Of a stretch of DNA of 64,000 bases, positions 15,583 to 23,174 are shown piece by piece. The position numbers and the translations under genes were made by a program. The notes below the pieces were generated by a model, which worked only from the letters and a program-made list of their open reading frames with translations, made no database searches and was not told the DNA's origin. The stretch lies in assembly GCF_007829815.1 (NCBI RefSeq), contig NZ_VIWT01000006.1, forward strand, positions 310,001-374,000, written 5' to 3'. This DNA is from Kitasatospora viridis. Lineage in GTDB: Bacteria; Actinomycetota; Actinomycetes; Streptomycetales; Streptomycetaceae. Within the stretch, counting starts at the first letter, position 1. Each line of letters starts with the position of its first letter.

Positions 15583-16386
15583 TCAGTGGAGCAGATCGGG
15601 GTGTGCGGCCAGGTAGCGGTCGGCGGCTGCCAGTGGGGTGAGGCCGTCGGCGTTGATCCAGGCGTCGAGCTCCTCGACGCCGTCGTTGCCCAGGTGCAGG
15701 GCGTCGAGCCGGGCCAGTGCCGCGGGGTGGAGGCGCTCCAGGGCCGTCCGGTGGACCACCGGCGAGGCGGCGTCCACCCCGCCCAGCAGGCCCAGCGGCT
15801 CGGAGAGCGCGCGCAGGCCGTGCCGGCGGTTGAGGTACTGCGGGCGCCACAGCGGGACGACGAACCACTCGCGGTCGGCCAGGCCCTGCTCGACCCGGGC
15901 CAGGAAGCCGGCCTCGGTGCCGGGCGTGAAGGTGTAGCCGGCCCGGTCGAGCCCGTAGGCGGCGACCATCCGGGCCGAGAACCGGCTGATGCCGGCGCCC
16001 GGGTTGATGCCGTCGATCGCGCGGGTCATCCGGGCCGCCACCTCGGGCCGGGCCAGGTCGGCCACCTCGCGCACCGCCCCGGCCGGCACGTACGGCGGCA
16101 CCGCCCAGACGCAGTACGGGTGGTAGTGCGGCGTCAGCACCTCGGCCCGGTCGCGGTAGGGCGCCAGGTAGGCCTGGTGACTGGCCGGCAGCCAGGCCGA
16201 GACCAGCACGTCCAGCCGGCCTTCGGCCTGCAGCCGGAAGAGCTGCTCGTGCGGGGCCTCGACGCCCTCCACCCGGTGGCCGTGGGCCTCCAGCACCCGG
16301 CGGGTGACGGCAGCGGCGGCGCGGTGGAAGGAGAGCGCGATGTTGCCGACGGTGATGGCGGCGTTCGGGGCGTTCTTCGCGGTCAC
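15583..16386 (-). CDS. Glycine betaine/proline-type substrate-binding protein (OpuAC fold), no signal peptide
   Basis: 267 residues. ITVGNIALSFHRAAAAVTRRVLEAHGHRVEGVEAP, then VLVSAWLPASHQAYLAPY and the middle GAGISRFSARMV, FTPGTEAGFL and LADREWFVVPLWRPQYL match the OpuAC family that binds quaternary amines through Trp boxes. It starts MTAKNAPNAAITVG, with no signal sequence or lipobox, and there is no permease or ATPase nearby. It is therefore cytosolic, an unusual place for this fold, and may act as a ligand sensor or carrier. Its ATG overlaps the TGA of the esterase gene (ATGA), so the two are translationally coupled. Confidence 0.85.
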   Translation of the reverse strand: MTAKNAPNAAITVGNIALSFHRAAAAVTRRVLEAHGHRVEGVEAPHEQLFRLQAEGRLDVLVSAWLPASHQAYLAPYRDRAEVLTPHYHPYCVWAVPPYVPAGAVREVADLARPEVAARMTRAIDGINPGAGISRFSARMVAAYGLDRAGYTFTPGTEAGFLARVEQGLADREWFVVPLWRPQYLNRRHGLRALSEPLGLLGGVDAASPVVHRTALERLHPAALARLDALHLGNDGVEELDAWINADGLTPLAAADRYLAAHPDLLH

Positions 16387-17366
16387 CGGTTCTCCCGTGG
16401 TGGGTGGAGTGCCTGGCGCAGGGTCGAGGCGACCAGGTCGAGCGCGGCGCGGGCGGCGCCGGTGGTGCGCAGGGCGTCGAGGACGAGGAAGCCGTGGATC
16501 GTGCCCGGGTAGCGCACCCGGCGCACCGGCACGCCTGCCGCGCTGAGCCGGGCGGCGTACTCCTCCGCCTCGTCGCGCACCGGGTCTGCCTCGGCGGTGA
16601 TCACCAGGGCCGGCGGCAGGCCGGCGAGCTGGTGCGGCGCGGCGTTGAGCGGGGCCGCGGTCGGCTCGGTGCGCAGGGCCGGATCCGGCACGTACTGCTG
16701 CCAGAGCCAGCTCAGGTAGTCGGCGCTCTGGAAGTACCCCCGGGCGAACTGCCGGTAGGAGGGCGTGTCGCAGTCGGCGGACAACGGCGGGTGGATCAGC
16801 ACCTGGTGGCGCAACGGGGTCTCGCCGCGCTCCTTGGCCAGCAGGGTCAGCGCGGTGGCCAGGTTGCCGCCCGCGCTGTCCCCGGCCACCGCCGTCCGGG
16901 TCGGGTCCAGCCCGTGGGCCGGACCGTGGGCGGCGACCCAGCGGGCCGCGGCGTGGGCCTGCCGCAGCGCGGCGGGGTAGGGCGCCTCCGGCGCCAGGTC
17001 GTAGTCCACGAAGACCACGGCCGCGGCCACCCGCACCGCGAGTTCCCGCACCAGCCGGTCGTGGCTGACCACGCCGCCGGCGATCCAGCCGCCGCCGTGC
17101 AGGTAGAGGATCACCGGCAGCGGTTCCGGGCCCGTGGTGGGCGGCCGGAGCAGCCGGATCCGGACCGGGCCGTCGGGCCCGGGCAGGCGGAGGTCCTCGA
17201 TCCGGGCGTCGGGGCGCTCGGCCGGGCCCGACTGGCTCAGGTCCAGCCGGGCGCGCAGCTGGGAGAGCGGCAGCCCGCGCGGATCGGGGCCGGCCGCCGA
17301 CTGGTCGGCGAGCGCGCGGGCGGCCGGGTCGAGCACCGGCGCCGGCGGGTCGGGCGGATGGGTCAT
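16383..17366 (-). CDS. Acetyl esterase/hormone-sensitive-lipase family hydrolase
   Basis: 327 residues. The HSL signature YLHGGGWIAGGV (residues about 90-100) supplies the oxyanion hole; GDSAGGNLATAL near residue 165 carries the nucleophile Ser; EADPVRDEAEEYAARL gives the Asp and YPGTIHGFLVL the His. A complete class IV carboxylesterase that cleaves short acyl esters in the cytosol. It is the first gene of a minus-strand set with the OpuAC-like protein (4-base overlap) and possibly the quinone reductase. The adjacent YCII/muconolactone-isomerase-like gene lies upstream on the same strand across a 70-base gap with a CTGACGGTCCGTCA palindrome. Confidence 0.92.
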   Translation of the reverse strand: MTHPPDPPAPVLDPAARALADQSAAGPDPRGLPLSQLRARLDLSQSGPAERPDARIEDLRLPGPDGPVRIRLLRPPTTGPEPLPVILYLHGGGWIAGGVVSHDRLVRELAVRVAAAVVFVDYDLAPEAPYPAALRQAHAAARWVAAHGPAHGLDPTRTAVAGDSAGGNLATALTLLAKERGETPLRHQVLIHPPLSADCDTPSYRQFARGYFQSADYLSWLWQQYVPDPALRTEPTAAPLNAAPHQLAGLPPALVITAEADPVRDEAEEYAARLSAAGVPVRRVRYPGTIHGFLVLDALRTTGAARAALDLVASTLRQALHPPRENR

Positions 17367-17436
17367 GGTGGTCGCTCCGGGTTCCGGGGCCGGGCGGCCG
17401 ACGATCGCGGCCGCCCGGCGGTGTGCTGACGGTCCG

Positions 17437-17751
17437 TCAATCCTGCGGCAGGGCGAGCGGAACCAGCGGGATGACCGACTCGGTCTCGATCAGGCCGGCC
17501 GCGACGGCCGGGAAGGTCGCGATGATCGCCTGGGCGGCACCGACCGTCGCGGCGTCCAGCACCAGCGCCGCGCCGACCAGGTCCGCGCGGTGGTAGCCGT
17601 GCACGATCACGCCCTGCTCGACCAGCTCCGCGGCCCGGGCCAGCTCGGCGTCGATCACCTTCGCGAAGTCCTGCTCGGTGGCGTGCGGGGCGGCCCGGAA
17701 GACCGCGAGGACACCGGCACCGGGCGTGTTCGGGGTGGGGTCGTTCGACAT
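17437..17751 (-). CDS. Small dimeric alpha/beta-barrel protein (YCII/muconolactone isomerase-like)
   Basis: 104 residues from an ATG with AAGGAG upstream; a longer frame without a signal for initiation was discarded. The two-layer pattern VLAVFRAAPHATEQDFAKVIDAELARAAELVEQG followed by GALVLDAATVGAAQAIIATFPAVAAGLIETE resembles ferredoxin-like dimeric barrel proteins such as YCII and muconolactone isomerase. Such proteins act as small isomerases or ligand binders. It is divergent from a LysR gene at 17923, so it and the esterase gene are the likely LysR targets. The stop codon is part of the palindrome TGACGGTCCGTCA (17427-17439). Confidence 0.7.
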   Translation of the reverse strand: MSNDPTPNTPGAGVLAVFRAAPHATEQDFAKVIDAELARAAELVEQGVIVHGYHRADLVGAALVLDAATVGAAQAIIATFPAVAAGLIETESVIPLVPLALPQD

Positions 17752-17886
17752 GGGGAGCTCCTTGCTTCGTTGCTTCTCTGCTGATCGGGGGAGTCCGGGC
17801 GGGGATCGGTCGCGCCCCGCCGGGCACGGCCCCATCCTGCGGGCCGGGCCTGCCATGCGTCCAAGGACTGTTCCCTATCGAACCCA

Positions 17887-17934
17887 TAAGCTGGACGCAT
17901 GCCGACGCCCTAAGCTGGCGGCATGCCGACGCTC
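17887..17934 (+). repeat. 24-bp tandem duplication of a leaderless start region
   Basis: Copy 1 (17887-17910) and copy 2 (17911-17934) match at 21 of 24 bases. Each holds TAAGCT, six bases, then ATGCCGACGC. In copy 1 the ATG (17899) opens a four-codon frame (MPTP, stop) whose stop TAA is the start of copy 2's TAAGCT; in copy 2 the ATG (17923) opens the LysR gene. Confidence 0.75.
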
Positions 17935-18852
17935 CGACAGCTCGAATACCTGGTGGCGATCGTGGACGAGGGCTCGTTCACCCGCGCCGCCGAGCTCCTG
18001 CACCTCACCCAGCCCGGCCTCTCCCACCAGTTCCAGGCCCTGGAACGGGAGATCGGCGCCCCGCTGCTGGAACGCCTGTCCCGCGGCGTGCGCCCCACCC
18101 CGGCCGGGCGGGCCATGCTGCCGCACGCCCGCGCCGCCGTCGCCGAGGCCGAGCGGGCCAGCGCCGCCGCCCGCCGGGCCGCCGGCCTGGCCACCGGCGA
18201 ACTCCAGCTCGCCACCCTCTACTCGATCAGCTACGGCCTGCTGCCCGCGGCCCTCGGCAGCTGGCGCCGGAGCCATCCGGGCGTGCGGGTGCGGCTGTTC
18301 GAGCACCGCCGCACCGAGGAGCTCGCGGCGGCCATGGCGGCCGGTCAGGCCGACCTCGCCGTCGGGCCGCCGCCACCGGGCTGGGAGGGGCCGGTGCGCC
18401 ACCTCGGCACCGAGGAGTTCCTGGTGGTCACCAGCGCCGACGACCCCGCTGCCGCCGGCGCGCCCCGGATCCGGCTGGCCGACCTGGCGGAGCGCGAGTG
18501 GGTGCACTTCACCCCGGACAGCGGCCTGGCCGACCTGCTCGACCAGGCCTGCGCGGCGGCCGGCTTCCGCCCCCGGGTCGCGGTGCGCACCGAACAGGCG
18601 CCCGCCGCGGTCAACTACGCGGCCGGCGGCCTGGGCCCCACCCTGGTGCCGGCCAACACCGTCCCGCCGCACTACGGCGGCGCCGTGCTGCGCCCCGAGC
18701 CCCGGATCGAGCGCCCGCTGACCGGCTACACCCGCACCGCGCCCGACCCCGTCACCGCCGCCTTCCTCGACCTGCTCGCCGACCAGGAGCTGCTGACGCC
18801 CCCTCACGTCCGCCGCCGGCTGCGCCGGGCCCAGGGCGCGGCGGGAGGCTGA
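17923..18852 (+). CDS. LysR-family transcriptional regulator
   Basis: 309 residues. Residues 1-60 form the LysR winged helix: RQLEYLVAIVDEGSFTRAAELLHLTQPGLSHQFQALEREIGAPLLER. The effector domain begins after the linker and includes GELQLATLYSISYGLLP and the RD-II region DLADLAEREW. No ribosome binding site precedes the ATG; TAAGCT six bases upstream suggests a leaderless message within the 24-bp tandem duplication described separately. It is divergent from the small barrel protein and esterase operon, the standard position for a LysR target. The TGA is followed by CGGACCGT, half of the window's stop-codon palindrome. Confidence 0.93.
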   Translation: MPTLRQLEYLVAIVDEGSFTRAAELLHLTQPGLSHQFQALEREIGAPLLERLSRGVRPTPAGRAMLPHARAAVAEAERASAAARRAAGLATGELQLATLYSISYGLLPAALGSWRRSHPGVRVRLFEHRRTEELAAAMAAGQADLAVGPPPPGWEGPVRHLGTEEFLVVTSADDPAAAGAPRIRLADLAEREWVHFTPDSGLADLLDQACAAAGFRPRVAVRTEQAPAAVNYAAGGLGPTLVPANTVPPHYGGAVLRPEPRIERPLTGYTRTAPDPVTAAFLDLLADQELLTPPHVRRRLRRAQGAAGG

Positions 18853-18999
18853 CGGACCGTGGCTTGTGTTGGAGTGCGCTCTAACTCATATCGTCGTCCC
18901 GTGATCACCGAGCGCGCCTCACCAGGCGCGATCGGCCGGTCCGGCAAGCTGGACGCAGATGAGAGAGCCGCTCGAACGGGCAGGCGGAACGGAGTACCG

Positions 19000-19422
19000 A
19001 TGGCTGCTGGGAACACGGGGGAGCAGGCGCGCCAGGAGCAGTTCGAGCGCGGCATGAAGGTGCTCGACGAGATCAACCCCGCCGTCGGCGGGACGGTGCT
19101 CACCGCGCTGGCCGACATCTCCCCGGAGCTCGGCCACCAGGTGGTGGCCTGGGGGTTCGGCGAGATCTACAGCCGGCCCGAGCTCGCCCCCCGGGACCGC
19201 CAGCTGGTCACGCTCGGCATGCTGACGGCGCTCGGCGGCTGCGAACCCCAGCTGGAGGTGCACGTCAACACCGCTCTCAACGTCGGCCTGACGCCGACGG
19301 AGATCGTCGAGGCGCTGCTGCACTCGGCCGGCTACTGCGGCTTCCCCAGGGCGCTCAACGCGACCTTCGTGGCGAAGAAGGTGTTCGCGGAGCGCGGGCT
19401 GCTGCCGGTCGCCGGGCAGTAG
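19000..19422 (+). CDS. Carboxymuconolactone decarboxylase (CMD) family protein
   Basis: 140 residues, ATG after CGGAACGGAG. The all-helical CMD pattern is clear: FERGMKVLDEINPAVGGTVL, then RDRQLVTLGMLTALGGCEPQLEVHVNTALNVGLTPTEIVEALLHSAGYCGFPRAL. The position usually occupied by the active-site pair has a Cys (GGCEPQ) and the conserved His (VHVNTAL). Members include gamma-carboxymuconolactone decarboxylases and AhpD-like peroxide-defence proteins; without protocatechuate pathway neighbours a general isomerase/hydrolase role is more likely. It follows the LysR gene by about 147 bases. Confidence 0.88.
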   Translation: MAAGNTGEQARQEQFERGMKVLDEINPAVGGTVLTALADISPELGHQVVAWGFGEIYSRPELAPRDRQLVTLGMLTALGGCEPQLEVHVNTALNVGLTPTEIVEALLHSAGYCGFPRALNATFVAKKVFAERGLLPVAGQ

Positions 19423-19439
19423 GGCGGCGAGGGCCGCGC

Positions 19440-19697
19440 TCAGCGGTCCAGGTCCAGGCCGAGGCCCAGGCGGGCGAGGGTGACCGGGCCGACCAGGCCG
19501 TCCACGGCCGTTCCCCGGTCTCGCTGGAAGGCGCGCACCGCCCAGGCGGTGCGGGGCCCGAACTCGCCGTCCGCGCCGGCCGGGCCGAGCCAGGCGCCGT
19601 AGCCCTCGTGGACCAGGGCCAGCTGGACCCGGACGACCGGCCGGCCGTGGGCGCCCTCGCGCAGCGCGGCCGTGGTCGTCCCCTCGGCGGTTGCCAT
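19440..19697 (-). CDS. Small stand-alone peptidoglycan-binding-domain-like protein
   Basis: 85 residues, ATG with GGAGGAGG upstream. The three-helix PG_binding_1 pattern is seen: RPVVRVQLALVHEGYGAWLGPAGADGEFGPRTAWAVRAFQRDRGTAVDGLVGPVTLARL. There is no signal peptide or catalytic domain, so it is not a typical exported lysin; it may be a cytosolic relic or adaptor. A strong hairpin (19728-19769) separates it from the 46-codon gene upstream on the same strand. Confidence 0.8.
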   Translation of the reverse strand: MATAEGTTTAALREGAHGRPVVRVQLALVHEGYGAWLGPAGADGEFGPRTAWAVRAFQRDRGTAVDGLVGPVTLARLGLGLDLDR

Positions 19698-19727
19698 GCC
19701 CCTCCTCCGTACCGTTCGGCCCGCGGG

Positions 19728-19769
19728 ACCGGCCGGGCCCGCGCTCTGCGGCGCGCGGGCCCGGCCGGT
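19728..19769. terminator. 17-bp perfect hairpin terminator
   Basis: 19728-19744 and 19753-19769 are perfect inverted arms (ACCGGCCGGGCCCGCGC and its complement) with an 8-base loop. It directly follows the 46-codon gene on the minus strand and should end that transcript before the peptidoglycan-binding gene. Confidence 0.75.
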
Positions 19770-19778
19770 GACTGCGGG

Positions 19779-19919
19779 TCAGCTCTGCGGGCCCCCGTCC
19801 ACCGGCTCGCCCTCCGGGACCATGGTGTGCATGGGGCGCACCGTGCCCGGGCCCGGCTGGACCGGGGCCCCGGTCTCGGACGGGTCGGTGTCGGGCACGG
19901 TGGGCTGACTGTCGGTCAT
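19779..19919 (-). CDS. 46-residue acidic small protein, unknown function
   Basis: 46 residues, Pro/Thr/Asp/Glu-rich and probably unstructured (MTDSQPTVPDTDPSET ... PVDGGPQS). It has one of the best ribosome binding sites in the window (AGGAGGAA, 9 bases before ATG) and a perfect 17-bp terminator, so it is likely expressed alone. It is divergent from the first SARP gene (20114), with about 190 bases between. No signal peptide, cysteine or known family was seen. The divergent place beside a SARP recalls the 21-codon ORF beside the second SARP (24915), but the two peptides are not similar. Confidence 0.6.
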   Translation of the reverse strand: MTDSQPTVPDTDPSETGAPVQPGPGTVRPMHTMVPEGEPVDGGPQS

Positions 19920-20113
19920 GGCGCTGTTCCTCCTGCGGTCGGTGTTGCTCGGACGCCGCCATTGTCGGGGGGACCGATCAACAACGAATGAACGCCGCCG
20001 CGGCCGCCCGGCCGGGCGAGCGGCCGGGCCGGAGCGGGTAGGGTTGCCGCGCCGTCGGTGGGGACCGGCGGGATCGTGGTCCCGGGGGAGGACCGGTCGG
20101 GCGAGAGGGAGAC

Positions 20114-23101
20114 ATGACGGACAGTCATGAACCGTTGCACGCGGGGGAAGTGGCGGACGACGGGTTCCGCTTCCGGCTGCTCGGACCGCTGGAGGGCCGG
20201 CAGGCCGAGCGGCGGCTGGCCCTCGGCTCGCCGCAGCAGCAGGCGGTGCTGGCGGTGCTGCTGCACCGCGCCGACGCACCGGTGCCCGCCCGCGACCTGG
20301 TGGCCGCGGTCTGGGACGAACCGGCGCCGGCCCGCGCGGTCGCGGTGCTGCGCCAGTACGCCTTCCGGCTGCGCGCGATGCTCGAACCGGACCGCCCGCC
20401 GCGCACCGCCGGCACCCTGCTGATCTCGGTCGGGGACGGCTACCGGCTGCGCCTGCCGCCGAGCACCCAGGACCGGCACGACTTCGAGCGCGAGTTGCGG
20501 CTGGCCGCCGGGGCCCGGCGCGACGGCGAACCGCAGCAGGCCCACGCCCGGCTCACCCGGGCCCTCGGGCTCTGGCACGGCGGCCAGGCGCTCAGCGGCG
20601 TGCCCGGACCGCACGCCCGGCGCGAGCGCGACCGGCTGGCCGTGCTGCGGCTCACCGCCCGGGAGGACCTGGTCGACAGCGCCCTGGAACTGGGCCGGCA
20701 CGCCGAGGTGGTCGGCGAGCTCGCCGCGCTGCTGGCCGAACACCCGCTGCGCGAACGGCCAGCCGCCCAGCTGATGCTCGCCCAGTACCGGTGCGGCCGG
20801 CAGGCCGAAGCCCTCGCCGTCTTCGCCGACACCCGGCGCCGGCTGGCCCGGGAGCTCGGCGTCGAACCGGGGGAGGAGCTGCGCCGGTTGCAGGCCCGGA
20901 TCCTGGCCGCCGACCCCGCGCTCGCCCGGCCCGCCGCCCCCGCCGCCATCACGGTCCGGCCGGCCGCCCCGCCCGCACCGCAGCAACTGCCGCCGGACGT
21001 ACCCGACTTCAGCGGTCGGGTCGAGCTGCTCCAGCAGGTCGTCGGCGCCCTGGAACGGCCCGAGCGGCCCGAGCGGGCGGCGATGGCGATCTGCGTGCTG
21101 TCCGGGATCGGCGGGGTCGGCAAGACCGCCCTCGCGGTCCGGGCCGGCCACCTGCTGCGCGCCCGCTTCCCGGACGGCCGGCTCTACGCCGACCTGCGCG
21201 GCGCCGGACCGGCCCCCACCGCGGCCGGCACCGTGCTGGCGCACTTCCTCCAGGCCCTCGGCACCCCGCCGGAGTCGATCCCGGAGGACGAGGAGCAGCG
21301 CGCCGTCCACTACCGCACGCTGCTGGCCGACCGGCGGGTGCTGGTGGTGCTCGACAACGCCCACGACACCGAGCAGGTCCGCCTGCTGCTGCCCGGCGGG
21401 CCCGGCTGCGCGGTGCTGGTCACCACCCGCTCGCGCACCGTGCTGCCGCCCGGCGCCCGGCAGTTCGAGCTGGAGCCGTTGAGCACGCCGGAGTCGCTGG
21501 AGCTGCTCGGCGCGGCCGTCGGGCCCGAGCGGATCGAGCAGGACCGTGCGGCGGCCCAGGAGTTGGCCGTGGTCTGCGGGCAACTCCCGCTGGCCCTGCG
21601 GATCGTGGCGGCCCGATTGACCGCCCGCCCGGCCCTGTCGCTCGCCGCCCTGCTGACCCGGCTCGCCGACGCCCGGCGCCGGCTGGACGAACTGCGGGCC
21701 GGCGAGCTCGCGGTGTCGGCCACCTTCGAACTCGGCTACACGGCGCTCGCCGCCGGCCAGGCCCGCGCGTTCCGGCTGCTCGCCGTGCCCGACGCCCCGG
21801 ACCTGCCGCTGGACGCGGCCGCCGCCGTGCTCGACGCCGACCCGGACCGTGCCGAGTCCGTCGCCGAGGAGCTGGTCGACGCGGGCCTGCTGGAGGCGCA
21901 CGGGCGCGCCCGCTACCGGTTCCACGACCTGCTCAAGCTCTACGCCCGCCGCCGGACCGCACCCGGGGAGGCGGGCGAAACCCAGGAGGCCGAGGCCGTC
22001 GCGCGCCTGGCGCACCACCTGCTGGCCACCGTCCGCAACGCCTCCCGCCTGCTGGAGCCCGGGCACGGCCTGCACGCCAGCCTGCGCGCCGCCGACGCCC
22101 CGGGCCTGCCGTTCGCCGACCGCGACGGCGCCCGGCAGTGGCTGCGCACCGAGCACGCGCTGATCGCCGCCACCACCGAGCAGGCCCTGGCCCGGCCCGC
22201 CGCCGTGCCGGTCGCCGTCGACCTGCTGCTGCTCTGGTTCGGCCTCTCCGAAGGCCCGGCGCACCGGCGGGAGTTCCGCCGGCTGGTCGAACTGGCCGTC
22301 GCGGCCGCAGAGCGCACCGGGACGCCCGGCAGCCAGGCCCGGGCCCGCTACGTCTCCGGCGCCCTGCACTACATGACCGACGCCTACCCGCCCGCCGAGG
22401 AGGAGCTGCGCCTCGGCCTCGCCCTGGCCGAGCAGGCCGGGGACACCGTCTGCCGCCAACTGGCCGCCACCACCCTGGGCATCCTGCACTACGCCACCGG
22501 CCGCCCGGCGGGCGCGCTGCGGCTGCTGCGCCAGGCCGAGGAGCTCTGCGAGCACACCGGCGACCCGGGCAGCCGGTCCCGGATCCTGGCCGCCCTCGCC
22601 CGGGTGCAACTGGCCCTGGAGCAGCCCGTCGAGGCCGCCGCGACGATCGACGAGGCGGTGCGACTGGCCCGGATCGGCTCGCACCCCGGCGACCTCTCCA
22701 AGGTGCTCTACCAGTACGGCTGCATCCTGCGGCCCACCGGGCGCACCGCGCTCGCCGTCAGCGGGCTGCGCGAGGCGCTCGGCCACTTCCGCGAGCAGCA
22801 GCAGCGCGACTGGCAGGCGCTCTGCCTGGTCCGGCTGGCCGAGTGCCGGCTCGACCAGGGCGACCAGCAGGACGCGGTGGCCTGCGCCGAGCAGTCCCTG
22901 GAGCTGGCCGTGGAGCTGGGCAAGGCCTACTGCCAGGGCCTGGCCCACCGCGTGCTCGGCCAGGCGCTGGCCGCACTCGGCCGCCCCACCGAGGGCCTCG
23001 GGCACCTGCGCGAGGCGCTGGCGGTGTTCCGCCGCCTCGGGGTGCCGGAGGCCGCGGCGGTGGCGGCGCTGCTCCAGCAGGCCGAGAGCCGCACGGCCTG
23101 A
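20114..23101 (+). CDS. SARP-type regulator with NB-ARC and TPR domains (AfsR-like)
   Basis: 995 residues, ATG after GAGAGGGAG. Residues 17-105: OmpR-like winged helix (FRLLGPLEGR ... VPARDLVAAVWDE). Residues 115-275: bacterial transcriptional activator domain (DFERELRLAAGARRDG ... LRRLQARIL). Residues about 330-600: NB-ARC ATPase with Walker A GIGGVGKTALAV and Walker B RRVLVVLDNAHDTEQ, then GLPLALRI-like QLPLALRIVAARL. Residues 650-995: TPR-like helices. AfsR-type proteins couple ATP state to activation of secondary-metabolism genes. It is the first of three related regulators and is convergent with the S53 peptidase gene across a strong terminator. Confidence 0.93.
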   Translation: MTDSHEPLHAGEVADDGFRFRLLGPLEGRQAERRLALGSPQQQAVLAVLLHRADAPVPARDLVAAVWDEPAPARAVAVLRQYAFRLRAMLEPDRPPRTAGTLLISVGDGYRLRLPPSTQDRHDFERELRLAAGARRDGEPQQAHARLTRALGLWHGGQALSGVPGPHARRERDRLAVLRLTAREDLVDSALELGRHAEVVGELAALLAEHPLRERPAAQLMLAQYRCGRQAEALAVFADTRRRLARELGVEPGEELRRLQARILAADPALARPAAPAAITVRPAAPPAPQQLPPDVPDFSGRVELLQQVVGALERPERPERAAMAICVLSGIGGVGKTALAVRAGHLLRARFPDGRLYADLRGAGPAPTAAGTVLAHFLQALGTPPESIPEDEEQRAVHYRTLLADRRVLVVLDNAHDTEQVRLLLPGGPGCAVLVTTRSRTVLPPGARQFELEPLSTPESLELLGAAVGPERIEQDRAAAQELAVVCGQLPLALRIVAARLTARPALSLAALLTRLADARRRLDELRAGELAVSATFELGYTALAAGQARAFRLLAVPDAPDLPLDAAAAVLDADPDRAESVAEELVDAGLLEAHGRARYRFHDLLKLYARRRTAPGEAGETQEAEAVARLAHHLLATVRNASRLLEPGHGLHASLRAADAPGLPFADRDGARQWLRTEHALIAATTEQALARPAAVPVAVDLLLLWFGLSEGPAHRREFRRLVELAVAAAERTGTPGSQARARYVSGALHYMTDAYPPAEEELRLGLALAEQAGDTVCRQLAATTLGILHYATGRPAGALRLLRQAEELCEHTGDPGSRSRILAALARVQLALEQPVEAAATIDEAVRLARIGSHPGDLSKVLYQYGCILRPTGRTALAVSGLREALGHFREQQQRDWQALCLVRLAECRLDQGDQQDAVACAEQSLELAVELGKAYCQGLAHRVLGQALAALGRPTEGLGHLREALAVFRRLGVPEAAAVAALLQQAESRTA

Positions 23102-23122
23102 CCGGCGCGGCGCGCACGCCGA

Positions 23123-23155
23123 ACCCGCCCCGGGGCGCGGTGCCCCGGGGCGGGT
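23123..23155. terminator. Bidirectional hairpin terminator
   Basis: A perfect 14-bp stem (ACCCGCCCCGGGGC and its complement) around a five-base loop GCGGT, between the convergent SARP and S53 peptidase genes. Confidence 0.8.
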
Positions 23156-23174
23156 GGTTCGAACGGGGCTGCGG

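Noticed and set aside
19916..23005. Open frame of about 1029 codons on the minus strand, antisense to the first SARP gene
   Set aside because: It is a GC-bias shadow: low-complexity Gly/Ala/Arg/Gln text, no ribosome binding site, and the plus strand encodes a clear SARP-NB-ARC-TPR protein.
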